Positions 44,228 through 53,064 of a DNA stretch of 64,000 nucleotides are shown piece by piece. The stretch is from the NCBI RefSeq assembly GCF_030053135.1, contig NZ_CP125652.1, forward strand, positions 1,116,001 to 1,180,000, in the 5' to 3' direction. How positions within the stretch are numbered: position 1 is the first letter of the stretch; every line of letters starts with the position of its first letter. The DNA comes from Rhizobium sp. BT04. GTDB lineage: Bacteria; Pseudomonadota; Alphaproteobacteria; Rhizobiales; Rhizobiaceae. The translations under genes were made by a program, and so were the position numbers. A model generated the notes under the pieces. The model did no database searches. It was not told the origin of the DNA and saw nothing but the letters and a program-made list of their open reading frames with translations.

Positions 44228-44246
44228 TGAGTGTAGAACCGCTGAA

Positions 44247-44397
44247 GAAAGACCCCGCCCCAACCCCCTCCCCACAACGGGGAGGGGCTTAACCTACCGC
44301 GCCGGCTTTCCAAAGCCTCAACGTTTCGGAAGAGGCAAGGCGGTGCCGCCGGATTAGCCCCTCCCACCTGTGGGGAGGGGTTGGGGCGGGGTCTTTT
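44247..44397. repeat. Long inverted repeat
   Basis: AAAGACCCCGCCCC and CCCTCCCCACA at 44248-44274 pair with TGTGGGGAGGG and GGGGCGGGGTCTTTT at 44370-44396. The stem is interrupted by GC-rich loop sequence and could form a large cruciform or terminator between GH15 and uvrB. Confidence 0.8.
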
Positions 44398-44504
44398 AGT
44401 ATCACGCGACCGGGAGACTATTCAAAAATCCGAACGATTCATTCGTTTCCCTTTTGTACTCTATCCCTCTTCCCTTTCGCGCTGACTCTCTCCATATTCG
44501 CGCC

Positions 44505-47486
44505 ATGGCCAAATCTCCGAAGAAATCCCCCGCCCCGAATGGCTTCGAGGAAGCCCCTCAATCGTCCTTCGAGGGCGCGCCGCTCTCCGGCTCGGTTGCC
44601 GATTGGGTGAAGCAGCTGGAGGCCGATGCGGAAGCCTCGGGCGTCGAGACCCAGCGCCAGATTGCCTCCAAGGCCGGCAAGCATCGCAAGAAGGTGGAGA
44701 TCGCCGCCTCGAAATCGGCGCGCGGCACCTCCATGGGCGGCTCCACCGATCCGAAGACGCGCGCGGCGGCCGGGCTCAATCCCGTCTCGGGCATGGATAC
44801 GACGCTGGAGGAAGCCTCGTCGCTGCAGGCAGGCACCGCCGTCACCGCCACCGTCGAGGCGCTGTCGGCGCTGATCGAGAGCGGCAATCCGCTGCACAAG
44901 AACGGCAAGATCTGGACACCGCACCGCCCTGCCCGGCCGGAAAAATCCGAAGGCGGCATCCAGATCCGCATGCAGTCGGATTACGAGCCGGCCGGCGACC
45001 AGCCCACCGCCATCCGCGACCTCGTCGAGGGCCTGGAGAACGGCGACCGCAGCCAGGTGCTGCTCGGCGTCACCGGCTCCGGCAAGACCTTCACCATGGC
45101 CAAGGTGATAGAGGCGACGCAGCGCCCGGCCGTGATCCTGGCGCCGAACAAGACGCTGGCCGCCCAGCTCTATTCCGAATTCAAGAACTTCTTCCCCGAC
45201 AATGCGGTGGAGTATTTCGTTTCCTACTATGATTATTACCAGCCGGAAGCCTATGTGCCGCGCTCCGACACCTATATCGAGAAGGAATCCTCGATCAACG
45301 AGCAGATCGATCGCATGCGCCACTCGGCGACGCGCTCGCTGCTCGAACGCGACGATTGCATCATCGTCGCCTCGGTTTCCTGCATCTACGGTATCGGCTC
45401 GGTCGAGACCTATACGGCGATGACCTTCCAGATGTCGGTCGGCGACCGGCTCGACCAGCGCCAGCTGCTGGCCGACCTCGTCGCCCAGCAATACAAGCGC
45501 CGCGACATGGATTTCACCCGCGGCTCCTTCCGGGTGCGCGGCGACACGATCGAACTCTTCCCTGCCCACTTGGAAGATGCCGCCTGGCGTATCTCGATGT
45601 TCGGCGACGAGATCGACGCCATCACCGAGTTCGACCCACTCACCGGCCAGAAGGTCGGCGACCTGAAATCGGTGAAGATCTACGCCAATTCGCACTATGT
45701 CACCCCGCGCCCGACGCTGAACGGCGCCATCAAGTCGATCAAGGAGGAGCTCAGGCTGCGCCTCGCCGAGCTGGAGAAGGCCGGCCGTCTGCTGGAGGCC
45801 CAGCGCCTGGAGCAGCGCACCCGCTACGATATCGAAATGCTCGAAGCCACAGGCTCCTGCCAGGGCATCGAGAACTATTCGCGCTATCTCACCGGCCGTG
45901 ACCCCGGCGATCCCCCGCCGACGCTGTTCGAATATATCCCCGACAACGCCCTCGTCTTCATCGACGAAAGCCATGTCACCGTGCCGCAGATCGGCGGCAT
46001 GTACCGGGGCGACTTCAGGCGCAAGGCGACGCTGGCCGAATACGGCTTCCGCCTGCCCTCCTGCATGGACAACCGGCCGCTGCGCTTCGAGGAATGGGAC
46101 GCCATGCGCCCCGACACCATCGCCGTTTCGGCCACCCCCGGCGCCTGGGAGATGGACCAGTCCGGCGGCGTCTTCGCCGAACAGGTGATCCGCCCGACCG
46201 GCCTGATCGACCCGCCGGTCGAGGTCCGATCGGCCCGCACTCAGGTGGACGACGTGCTCGGCGAGATCCGCGAGACATCGGCCAAGGGCTACCGCACCCT
46301 CTGCACCGTGCTGACCAAGCGCATGGCCGAGGACCTGACCGAATATCTGCATGAGCAGGGCGTGCGCGTCCGCTACATGCACTCCGACATCGACACGCTG
46401 GAGCGTATCGAGATCCTCCGCGATCTCCGCCTCGGCGCCTTCGACGTGCTCGTCGGCATCAACCTTTTGCGTGAAGGCCTCGACATTCCCGAATGCGGCT
46501 TCGTCGCCATCCTCGACGCCGACAAGGAAGGCTTCCTGCGCTCCGAGACCTCGCTGATCCAGACGATCGGCCGCGCCGCACGCAACGTCGACGGCAAGGT
46601 CATCCTCTATGCCGACAATGTCACCGGCTCGATGAAGCGGGCGATGGAGGAAACCAGCCGCCGCCGCGAAAAGCAGATGGTCTACAACGCCGAACACGGC
46701 ATCACCCCGGAATCGGTCAAGGCCAGGATCTCCGACATTCTCGACAGCGTCTACGAACGCGACCACGTCCGCGCCGATATTTCGGGCGTCTCGGGCAAGG
46801 GCTTCGCCGATGGCGGCAACCTCGTCGGCAACAACCTGCAGACCCATCTCAACGCGCTCGAAAAAAGCATGCGCGACGCCGCCGCCGACCTCGACTTCGA
46901 AAAAGCCGCCCGCCTCCGCGACGAAATCAAACGCCTCAAGGCCGTGGAACTCGCCGCCATGGACGACCCGATGGCGCGCGAGGAAGCGAAGGCGATGGAA
47001 GGAAAAGGCGGCCGCGCCAATGGCAAGGGCAAAGCGGCGGCCTCCAGCAGCAGCCCTCATGGTGAGGAGGCCCAGGGGGACGTCTCGAACCACGAGGGCG
47101 GGCGTGGAACCTCCTACTTCTCAAGACCCAGCCTCGACGACATGGGCCCAGGCACCGACATGACCACGCCCCTCTTCCGCAAACCGGACCTGGACGACAT
47201 GGGCCGCGACATCGCCGAACCCGCCAGGAAGAGCCTCTTCCGCAAAAACGACCTAGACGAAATGACCGTCGGGCGGACGGAAAAGCCGGTGATCGGCCAC
47301 GTGCCGGAAAAGCCGGATGCCGCCAAGGGCACCAAGCGGTTTTCACCATTGCTTGAAGGGCAGCCGGAACGCGATGACGTGCGGCCGGTCGTGCGTGGGA
47401 AGACGGGTGTCGGGAGCTATGAGGACCCGGGTGAGCAGAAGCGCAAGGGGCGGACGAAGGGGAAGACTGGGCGGCCGGGCCGGTGA
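44505..47486 (+). CDS. uvrB: UvrB, excinuclease ABC subunit B (extended rhizobial form)
   Basis: A 993-residue DNA-repair helicase-like protein, far longer than the ~670 residues of E. coli UvrB. Residues 1-150 are an added low-complexity leader. The core starts with [15 protein letters not shown], Walker [11 protein letters not shown] (near 188), the beta-hairpin [12 protein letters not shown] and motif [13 protein letters not shown]-terminal UVR motif ([19 protein letters not shown]) binds UvrC. After it come ~120 residues including three copies of a F-R-K-P-x-L-D-D-M-like motif and a repeat-derived insert (residues ~849-865). It loads on damaged DNA with UvrA. Confidence 0.97.
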   Translation: MAKSPKKSPAPNGFEEAPQSSFEGAPLSGSVADWVKQLEADAEASGVETQRQIASKAGKHRKKVEIAASKSARGTSMGGSTDPKTRAAAGLNPVSGMDTTLEEASSLQAGTAVTATVEALSALIESGNPLHKNGKIWTPHRPARPEKSEGGIQIRMQSDYEPAGDQPTAIRDLVEGLENGDRSQVLLGVTGSGKTFTMAKVIEATQRPAVILAPNKTLAAQLYSEFKNFFPDNAVEYFVSYYDYYQPEAYVPRSDTYIEKESSINEQIDRMRHSATRSLLERDDCIIVASVSCIYGIGSVETYTAMTFQMSVGDRLDQRQLLADLVAQQYKRRDMDFTRGSFRVRGDTIELFPAHLEDAAWRISMFGDEIDAITEFDPLTGQKVGDLKSVKIYANSHYVTPRPTLNGAIKSIKEELRLRLAELEKAGRLLEAQRLEQRTRYDIEMLEATGSCQGIENYSRYLTGRDPGDPPPTLFEYIPDNALVFIDESHVTVPQIGGMYRGDFRRKATLAEYGFRLPSCMDNRPLRFEEWDAMRPDTIAVSATPGAWEMDQSGGVFAEQVIRPTGLIDPPVEVRSARTQVDDVLGEIRETSAKGYRTLCTVLTKRMAEDLTEYLHEQGVRVRYMHSDIDTLERIEILRDLRLGAFDVLVGINLLREGLDIPECGFVAILDADKEGFLRSETSLIQTIGRAARNVDGKVILYADNVTGSMKRAMEETSRRREKQMVYNAEHGITPESVKARISDILDSVYERDHVRADISGVSGKGFADGGNLVGNNLQTHLNALEKSMRDAAADLDFEKAARLRDEIKRLKAVELAAMDDPMAREEAKAMEGKGGRANGKGKAAASSSSPHGEEAQGDVSNHEGGRGTSYFSRPSLDDMGPGTDMTTPLFRKPDLDDMGRDIAEPARKSLFRKNDLDEMTVGRTEKPVIGHVPEKPDAAKGTKRFSPLLEGQPERDDVRPVVRGKTGVGSYEDPGEQKRKGRTKGKTGRPGR
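47051..47099 (-). repeat. Intergenic repeat unit inserted inside the uvrB reading frame
   Basis: 49 bases, starting CAGCCCTCATGGTGAGGAGG and ending CGTCTCGAACCACGAGGGC. The reverse complement of 26082-26130 matches at 42 of 49 positions by direct comparison. It stays in frame and encodes residues around 849-865 of the UvrB tail. Confidence 0.85.
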
Positions 47487-47549
47487 TGAGAAGAAAGCCG
47501 TGCTAAACTAATGGCGCGCGACGATCTGCCCGAGCACCGGCACAGGGAC

Positions 47550-47935
47550 CTAATAAATGAGAGTCTTTGCCGCAGCCTTGATTGTCATCAAAGATGGGAT
47601 AAACATTGTCACAAGTCCTCCCCCAAAACATGCTGCGACCAAATATCTGACCAGAACGAAACGTCGATCATTAGCCAGATAATAGAGTCTGGCTATATTG
47701 ATCAATTGATCGCTCATTTCTGGAAGACTAAATTTATCATTCTCCAAGACAGATATCGCCGTGGAAATAGCGCCACCGTATCATTGAACGACTTGCGGTA
47801 TGTCTGGCCCGCCGCGTTCGGCCGCTTTGCTCTCGAGGCGCACAATCCAGGCATCGGCAATACCACTGAGGAGCAGGACCGAAAAATGGCTGAATGCCTT
47901 GGAACGCCACTGCGGAAAATATGGGCGCATGTTTA
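47550..47935 (-). pseudogene. Possible broken small membrane-protein gene
   Basis: On the minus strand one frame encodes a plausible N-terminal part (47935 to 47784: MRPYFPQWRSKAFSHFS..., hydrophobic VLLLSGIADAWIV), then an in-frame TGA at 47781. It continues as a 65-residue part ending with a hydrophobic segment (LVRYLVAACFGGGLVTMFI). The DNA is A/T-richer than its surroundings. The plus-strand ORF over the same bases (47511-47936) has an odd Cys/His-rich composition and looks less real. Low certainty. Confidence 0.35.
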
Positions 47936-48044
47936 GCTTATCCCCGCTCCTCTTCTTATGAAGCCAACCAACAGGGCGAGGAACCATGGAGTTGAGCGCG
48001 TTTCTGGCTGATGTGGAGTAGTGGAGGCATGCCCTCTCTCCCCT

Positions 48045-48172
48045 CATTCCTGTGCTCGTCACAGGAATCCAGCCACCGCGCGTCCGCGCGGTGAATGACC
48101 TCACCTCGGTAAAGGCTTCTCCCGCGCCCAAGGACTTGGGCGCACTGAATTCCTGTGACGAGCACAGGAATG
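48045..48172. repeat. Pair of inverted, self-palindromic repeats
   Basis: A 24-base sequence, ATTCCTGTGCTCGTCACAGGAAT with one flanking base, at 48045-48068 recurs perfectly inverted at 48149-48172. Each arm is itself a hairpin (ATTCCTGTG / CACAGGAAT). The unit lies in a 300-base stretch without genes. Confidence 0.85.
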
Positions 48173-48252
48173 TCGAAGGGGAGGTGGTCGCTCTGCCGCG
48201 ATCCTGGCGAAGGAGTCAGCAACTCCACCTAAACGCCCCATGCCCTTCCCCC

Positions 48253-48951
48253 TCACCCAATCACAACCCTCCCCTCCCCAGCCACCAGCGCAAAGTAAAT
48301 CCGCTCCACCCGACAGGCCGCACTCCTGGCACTCGCCTCATAGCCCGCCGCCGGCCATCCCAGCCGTGGGCTGCCATCGGCCGCAACCAGCCAGTACCAG
48401 CGCTCGTCGAACCCGGTCAGATCGATCCGGAAAATCCGCCCCATGCAGGCATCGCCGTCAAAACCGATGAAATCGTCACCCGGCTTTTCCTTCCATGCGT
48501 GACGCCATTTCCCCTTCGGCCGCTCGCCGTTGACAATCGTCTCCCAGCTCTTCCAGCCATTATAGTCCGACCGCGCCGTCAGCGAGCCGTCATAGGGTTT
48601 CCGATCAAATTCCATGCCGCCTTCCAGAAAGACGGCGACCGACTCGCAGACAACACTCCACGCTTCGTCCTGGCGTGATGTCAGCCTGTAGGCAAGTTCA
48701 TCGGACACATTCCGCAACGCCTGTGCGATGGCGAAGGCGACACCTTCCCTGGTTGCCGGCCGGCCGTTCGCCTTGATGTCGAGATAGGTGCAGAGGAAAT
48801 CGGCCGCGTCGCCGGCAATCGCGTCGATGACATCAAGCTTCCGGCGCTTGCCGATCTCATAGCCGCCGAAATCCCGGATCCGGCGCTGTGTCTGGCGGCG
48901 AAGGACATTGTTGAGGAACGACCTTAACAGCGTTCCGATATCGTCTTGCAT
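48253..48951 (-). CDS. Conserved hypothetical protein
   Basis: A 232-residue soluble protein, not recognised. The first ~60 residues are basic and helical (LRSFLNNVLRRQTQRRIRDF). The C-terminal half is rich in aromatic residues (DERWYWLVAADGSPRLGW) and ends with VERIYFALVAGEGRVVIG. Codon use and composition look like real Rhizobium coding DNA. No signal peptide or membrane segment. Stands alone next to the YedK homologue. Confidence 0.65.
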   Translation of the reverse strand: MQDDIGTLLRSFLNNVLRRQTQRRIRDFGGYEIGKRRKLDVIDAIAGDAADFLCTYLDIKANGRPATREGVAFAIAQALRNVSDELAYRLTSRQDEAWSVVCESVAVFLEGGMEFDRKPYDGSLTARSDYNGWKSWETIVNGERPKGKWRHAWKEKPGDDFIGFDGDACMGRIFRIDLTGFDERWYWLVAADGSPRLGWPAAGYEASARSAACRVERIYFALVAGEGRVVIG

Positions 48952-49073
48952 GCGTGGTCCTCTCCTCGCGAGGATGTTTTCTGCCGCATGGTTGCGTGAA
49001 TGGCTCCCGCCCGAGCCAGTGAGAGTCAGAGCAATTGCGGACGCAAACTGCGACGCGCCATTGCCTGATTTGT

Positions 49074-49796
49074 TTAGATCAGCGTCGGTTCCGGATCGTC
49101 CTCGACTTCCTCGATGATCTCAGGCCCGTCATTCCTCGGCGAGCCGACGCCGCGGCCGATCTTCCACATCGTCATCAGCTCGGCCGGGAACGGTGTCATG
49201 AGATCTCCGGGATCGGGCTCAGCTGACAGCCACCTCTCGTAATCCTCGCGATGCAGAATGACGGGCATGCGGTCGTGAATCGCCGCCATCATCTCGTTCG
49301 GCTCGCAGGTAACGATGGCGAAGTTGCGGATCGAAACCGCATTGTCGTCCTTCCACGTCTCCCAGATCCCGGCGAGCGCAAAGGGAGAGCCGTCCTTCAT
49401 CGCGATGGCATAGGGTTGCTTGTTCCTGCCGGTGCCGTGAATGTCCTTCCATTCGAAGAAGCCGTTGATCGGCACGAGGCAGCGGCGCGACCGGTATGCC
49501 GAACGGGACATGCCGTTGGAGCCGATCGTCTCGCATCGAACATTGACCGGCGGCGGCCTGCCGCCGGGCTTGGCCCAGGGAGGCATCAAACCCCAGCGCG
49601 CAGTCACGAATATCGGGCCTGACGTATCGGGTTCGCGGATGATATCCCTGATGATGATAGGATAATCTTGCGACGGGGCGCCATTCCAACGGGGAAAGCG
49701 GTTTCCAAGCCCGTCGATATCCCCGCCCTTGACGGCAAGGGCGAAATTGCTGATCAGTTCTTCAAGCGATGTCTTGACGAAGATGCGTCCGCACAT
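49074..49796 (-). CDS. yedK: SOS-response-associated peptidase YedK/HMCES homologue
   Basis: A 240-residue SRAP protein. Cys2 (MCGR) is the residue that forms a covalent crosslink with abasic sites. The catalytic Glu is in RCLVPINGFFEWK and the His in IHDRMPVIL, all conserved. A conserved Asn-like position lies in WNGAPSQ (usual N-x-AP-T/Q). It protects abasic sites in single-stranded DNA. It is monocistronic; the disordered acidic tail (EIIEEVEDDPEP) is a minor oddity. Confidence 0.93.
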   Translation of the reverse strand: MCGRIFVKTSLEELISNFALAVKGGDIDGLGNRFPRWNGAPSQDYPIIIRDIIREPDTSGPIFVTARWGLMPPWAKPGGRPPPVNVRCETIGSNGMSRSAYRSRRCLVPINGFFEWKDIHGTGRNKQPYAIAMKDGSPFALAGIWETWKDDNAVSIRNFAIVTCEPNEMMAAIHDRMPVILHREDYERWLSAEPDPGDLMTPFPAELMTMWKIGRGVGSPRNDGPEIIEEVEDDPEPTLI

Positions 49797-50130
49797 AAGC
49801 CCTCCCTACCGGCTGAGAATGCTGGATGTTCTGATTATGTTCTCATCCGGGACATCGTCAACAAAGCGTCAGTTGTGTTCCATCAACAATGCCCTTAGCC
49901 GCTCGGATCGGACGTGAGATCCTGTTGCGTTGACGAGAGCCGTTCACCGCACAGAAGGGCAATGGCTGCATTCTTGTGACAAGCTCGGGAACCACCGACC
50001 AGAAGTTGGCGGCCTTTGTGTCGAGGCTGAGAGGAGCCGGTTCGACGCAACAATCAACCCATTGCGAAACCGGCAAAACTGGCGGAGAAGCAATCCCGGA
50101 GAGTTTCTCGATGAAGGAAGCGGAACGCCC

Positions 50131-50517
50131 ATGCCAGAACTCCGCATCGACCCCTTCCCCTCCGCCGCCGAATTGAACGCCCTCTTTTCCGCCGCCTGGG
50201 GCACCCTGGCGCCGCGCGATTTCACGCCCATCCTGTCCCGCAGCCTCGCCCACATCGGCGCCTACCACGACGACAGGCTTGTCGGCTTCATCAACGTCGC
50301 CTGGGATGGCGGCGTCCATGCCTTCATCCTCGATACTTCGGTCCACCCCGACATGCGAAGGCAAGGCATCGGCACACGGCTGGTCCGGGAGGCGACAAGG
50401 GTTGCGCGGGAGCGCGGCGCCGCGTGGCTGCATGTCTATTTCGAGCCGCACCTGACCGGATTCTACCGCGCCTGCGGTTTCAGGCCGACGAAGGCAGGAC
50501 TCATCAAGTTGGCCTAA
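50131..50517 (+). CDS. GNAT family N-acetyltransferase
   Basis: A 128-residue single-domain acetyltransferase. The acetyl-CoA binding loop is RRQGIGTRLV after the strand AFILDTSVHPDM, and the C-terminal FYRACGFRPT is typical of motif B. Start ATG 50131; open sequence upstream lacks features. The long minus-strand ORF over the same bases is a shadow. The substrate is unknown. Confidence 0.88.
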   Translation: MPELRIDPFPSAAELNALFSAAWGTLAPRDFTPILSRSLAHIGAYHDDRLVGFINVAWDGGVHAFILDTSVHPDMRRQGIGTRLVREATRVARERGAAWLHVYFEPHLTGFYRACGFRPTKAGLIKLA

Positions 50518-50600
50518 GCCCGAAACACTGGCCCCGAAAATGCCGCTGCACCTCGACGCCGTTTCAGCTATGATTCCTCGCTCATCGGAGGAGAGCCCGC

Positions 50601-51068
50601 ATGCCTCTGCCCACATTCATCCTCGCCCTCGCCGTGTCGGCGCTCGCCGCCTTGCCCGCGTCGGCAGAGACCTACAAGACACCGAAGGCGCTGCTCAAGG
50701 CGCTCTACAGCTACAACACCGACAACAGCGATGCCGAGGCGCCCTCGCCCTATTCGATCTTCTTCTCCGACCATCTGAACGGGCTCCTCCAGGCCGATCT
50801 CGACAACACGCCGGAAGGTGATGCCGGCGCCATCGATTTCGATCCTGTCATCGCGGGCCAGGATGGCGTGGCCAGCGACGTCAGGATCGGCCAGCCGATC
50901 CTGCTGGATGACAAGGCCGAGGTGGAAGTGGAATTCGAAAACGGCCAAGAGGTGACGCTGTTCTATACCCTGGTGCGCGAACACGGCGGCTGGAAGGTGG
51001 ACGACATCGCCAACCAGAAGGGCGATAATCCGTGGAGCCTGAGCGGGTTGCTGGGGGATGCGCAGTAA
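50601..51068 (+). CDS. Exported DUF3828-like protein
   Basis: A 155-residue protein with a Sec signal peptide (ILALAVSALAALPASAET, cut at ASA-ET). The mature part resembles DUF3828: YKTPKALLKALYSYNTDN, DHLNGLLQAD, then FDPVIAGQDG and a C-terminal GGWKVDDIANQKG. These are small periplasmic NTF2-like proteins of unknown role. AGGAGAG is before the ATG. Monocistronic. Confidence 0.82.
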   Translation: MPLPTFILALAVSALAALPASAETYKTPKALLKALYSYNTDNSDAEAPSPYSIFFSDHLNGLLQADLDNTPEGDAGAIDFDPVIAGQDGVASDVRIGQPILLDDKAEVEVEFENGQEVTLFYTLVREHGGWKVDDIANQKGDNPWSLSGLLGDAQ

Positions 51069-51439
51069 GGGGCTGATGAGAGCTGGTCGTCTGTCTGCTG
51101 CCCTACGTTCGTCACGGCAATCGATTCACTGGATCGATCGCTCCGCTTCGCGGATCGCTTCTCACCCTCACCATGAGGGCTGATCGCGGTGCCTCTATAT
51201 TCCCGACAGGCCCCGGCAAAATCCGCCTCCGGCTATCGAATCTGCCGCTCATCTCATTCCGGCACAGAATCCCGATATGGCACAGCCGTGCAAGGAACCG
51301 CTAACTCTTCCTCAAGTATCTGAATCTTCGGCATTTCCTGACATCGATGCAGGCATGCCAAAATAATCCCGCTTGCCTTTTGCCCGAAAAGCTGGCACCA
51401 ATTCACCTACTCGGGCATTTGCATGCCGGTGACTGGACT
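51069..51439. other. Intergenic region with a dispersed repeat upstream of cspA
   Basis: 51118-51138 is an inverted copy of the 21-base string at 25881-25901. 51169-51186 includes CCTCACCATGAGGGCTG, the end of the 49-base unit also in uvrB. The rest (51190-51420) shows no gene and probably holds the cspA promoter. Confidence 0.6.
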
Positions 51440-51622
51440 GATGTGGTAATCCCTTCCGTTTGGAAGGCGGCGCGGGACTACCCGCCTACGTAGACGTTCT
51501 TTCCCCGTACGTGACTTCTCCGACTGACCCTTCGTCCCAATCGATCGGGGCGAAAGCTAAAGCCGTCCGCTTCCTCTCGGGGGCGCGGATACTACACAGA
51601 CTAAGGGAAAAGGACGATCCCA
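51440..51622 (+). ncRNA. Structured 5' leader of cspA
   Basis: Several hairpins are clear: CCTTCC/GGAAGG (51452-51467), GCGGG/CCCGC (51472-51485) and a TTCGTCCC ... GGGGCGAA stem near 51530-51555. Cold-shock mRNAs commonly have long, structured leaders that act as RNA thermosensors. Start and end are inferred; the transcript start is not known. Confidence 0.5.
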
Positions 51623-51835
51623 ATGGCCACCAAGGGCACCGTAAAATTCTTCAACCAGGACAAGGGTTTTGGTTTCATCACGCCGGACGGCGGCGCTAAG
51701 GACGTTTTCGTCCATATTTCTGCGCTGCAGGCTTCTGGCATCCAGTCGCTGCGCGAAGGCCAGCAGGTTACCTTCGACACCGAGCCGGACCGCATGGGCA
51801 AGGGCCCGAAGGCCGTCAACATCTCGGCTTCGTAA
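51623..51835 (+). CDS. cspA: Cold-shock protein CspA family
   Basis: A 70-residue cold-shock domain protein. The RNP1 motif is KGFGFITPD and RNP2 is VFVHISAL, both with intact aromatics. It binds single-stranded RNA and DNA as an RNA chaperone. GGAAAAGGA precedes the ATG. A structured leader and a strong terminator flank it, consistent with a monocistronic regulated gene. Confidence 0.95.
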   Translation: MATKGTVKFFNQDKGFGFITPDGGAKDVFVHISALQASGIQSLREGQQVTFDTEPDRMGKGPKAVNISAS

Positions 51836-51859
51836 GTCAGATTTCCGCTCAGGCGGCAT

Positions 51860-51894
51860 AAACGGCGCTCCGCAAGGGGCGCCGTTTCTGTTTG
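51860..51894 (+). terminator. Rho-independent terminator of cspA
   Basis: A nine-base stem (AAACGGCGC / GCGCCGTTT, 51860-51868 and 51879-51887) followed by CTGTTTGG, 25 bases after the cspA stop. Confidence 0.85.
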
Positions 51895-52024
51895 GTGTCG
51901 AGCGGCAGTCATTTGTCGATCGCGCGGCCAAGTGTTATATGCGCGCGGATGGATGATCCCGCCCGTAGGGCGTAGACCGCGCGATGCAATGGCACCACAC
52001 GAACCAAGGAACAATGGAACGTCG

Positions 52025-53026
52025 ATGACCTATAGCAGGCCGATTTTCGCCGTGGCCCCGATGATCGACTGGACGGATCGGCATTGCCGCTATTTCCACC
52101 GGCAGATCAGCCGGCAGGCGCTGCTCTATACCGAGATGGTGGTGGCCGATGCGATCATCCACGGCCCGCGCGATCGGCTGCTCGGCCATGACGCCGCGGA
52201 GCACCCGCTGGCGCTGCAGCTCGGCGGGTCGGACCCGGCAAAGCTTGCCGAGGCGGTGACGATCGCCGAGCCCTATGGCTATGACGAGATCAACCTCAAT
52301 GTCGGCTGCCCCTCCGACCGCGTGCAGTCCGGCACCTTCGGCGCCTGCCTGATGCTGACGCCGGACACGGTGGCCGAGTGCATCGCCGCGATGAAGAGGG
52401 TTGCGACCGTGCCGGTGACGGTGAAATGCCGGATCGGCGTCGACGAGCAGGAGCCGGAACAGGCGCTGCCCGAGCTGATCACCCGCGTCCTCGATGCCGG
52501 TGCCGACGCGATCTGGATCCATGCGCGCAAGGCCTGGCTGAAGGGCCTGAGCCCCAAGGAGAACCGCGAGATCCCGCCGCTCGATTATCAGATCGTCTAC
52601 CGGATGAAACAGCGCTGGCCGGATGTCTTTATCGGCATCAACGGCGGCATCCGCACGCTGGATGAAGCCGCAGCCCACCTCGAACAGGTCGACGGCGTCA
52701 TGCTCGGCCGCGCCGCCTACCAGAATGCTGCAATCCTTGCCGACATCGACCAGCGCTTCTTCGGCGCGCCGGCGGTCGAGCCGGACTGGGAGGCGCTCTG
52801 CGGCCGGATGATGGCCTATGCCGAACGCCATATCGCCAGCGGCGGCCGGCTGCAGCACGTGGCCCGCCACATGGTCGGCCTCTTCACCGGCCTGCCCGGT
52901 GCCAGGCGCTACCGCCAGATCCTCTCGACCGACGCGGCCAAAAACGGTGCCGGGCCGGAGGTGCTGGCCGCAGCCTTTGCCGCAGTGGATTTTTCAGGAA
53001 CGGAGCAGGAGGCGGTCAGCGCCTGA
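52025..53026 (+). CDS. dusA: tRNA-dihydrouridine synthase A
   Basis: A 333-residue FMN-dependent tRNA dihydrouridine synthase of the DusA type. FMN-binding barrel start: FAVAPMIDWTDRHCRYFHR. The catalytic Cys is in NVGCPSDRVQSGTFGACLM, and LGRAAYQNA is the C-terminal phosphate-binding region. DusA reduces U20 and U20a in tRNA D-loops. The ATG at 52025 is preferred; an in-frame ATG at 51989 is possible. Monocistronic. Confidence 0.95.
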   Translation: MTYSRPIFAVAPMIDWTDRHCRYFHRQISRQALLYTEMVVADAIIHGPRDRLLGHDAAEHPLALQLGGSDPAKLAEAVTIAEPYGYDEINLNVGCPSDRVQSGTFGACLMLTPDTVAECIAAMKRVATVPVTVKCRIGVDEQEPEQALPELITRVLDAGADAIWIHARKAWLKGLSPKENREIPPLDYQIVYRMKQRWPDVFIGINGGIRTLDEAAAHLEQVDGVMLGRAAYQNAAILADIDQRFFGAPAVEPDWEALCGRMMAYAERHIASGGRLQHVARHMVGLFTGLPGARRYRQILSTDAAKNGAGPEVLAAAFAAVDFSGTEQEAVSA

Positions 53027-53064
53027 CGCGACGTGATGTCTCGTCATGGCGCCGATGCGCGGCG

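Noticed and set aside
44439..47093. 884-residue minus-strand ORF
   Set aside because: Antisense shadow of uvrB.
47511..47936. 141-residue plus-strand ORF after uvrB
   Set aside because: Cys/His-rich odd composition, no ribosome site, and a more plausible (though broken) frame on the other strand.
49858..50616. 252-residue minus-strand ORF
   Set aside because: Antisense to the GNAT gene, whose acetyl-CoA motif is clear.
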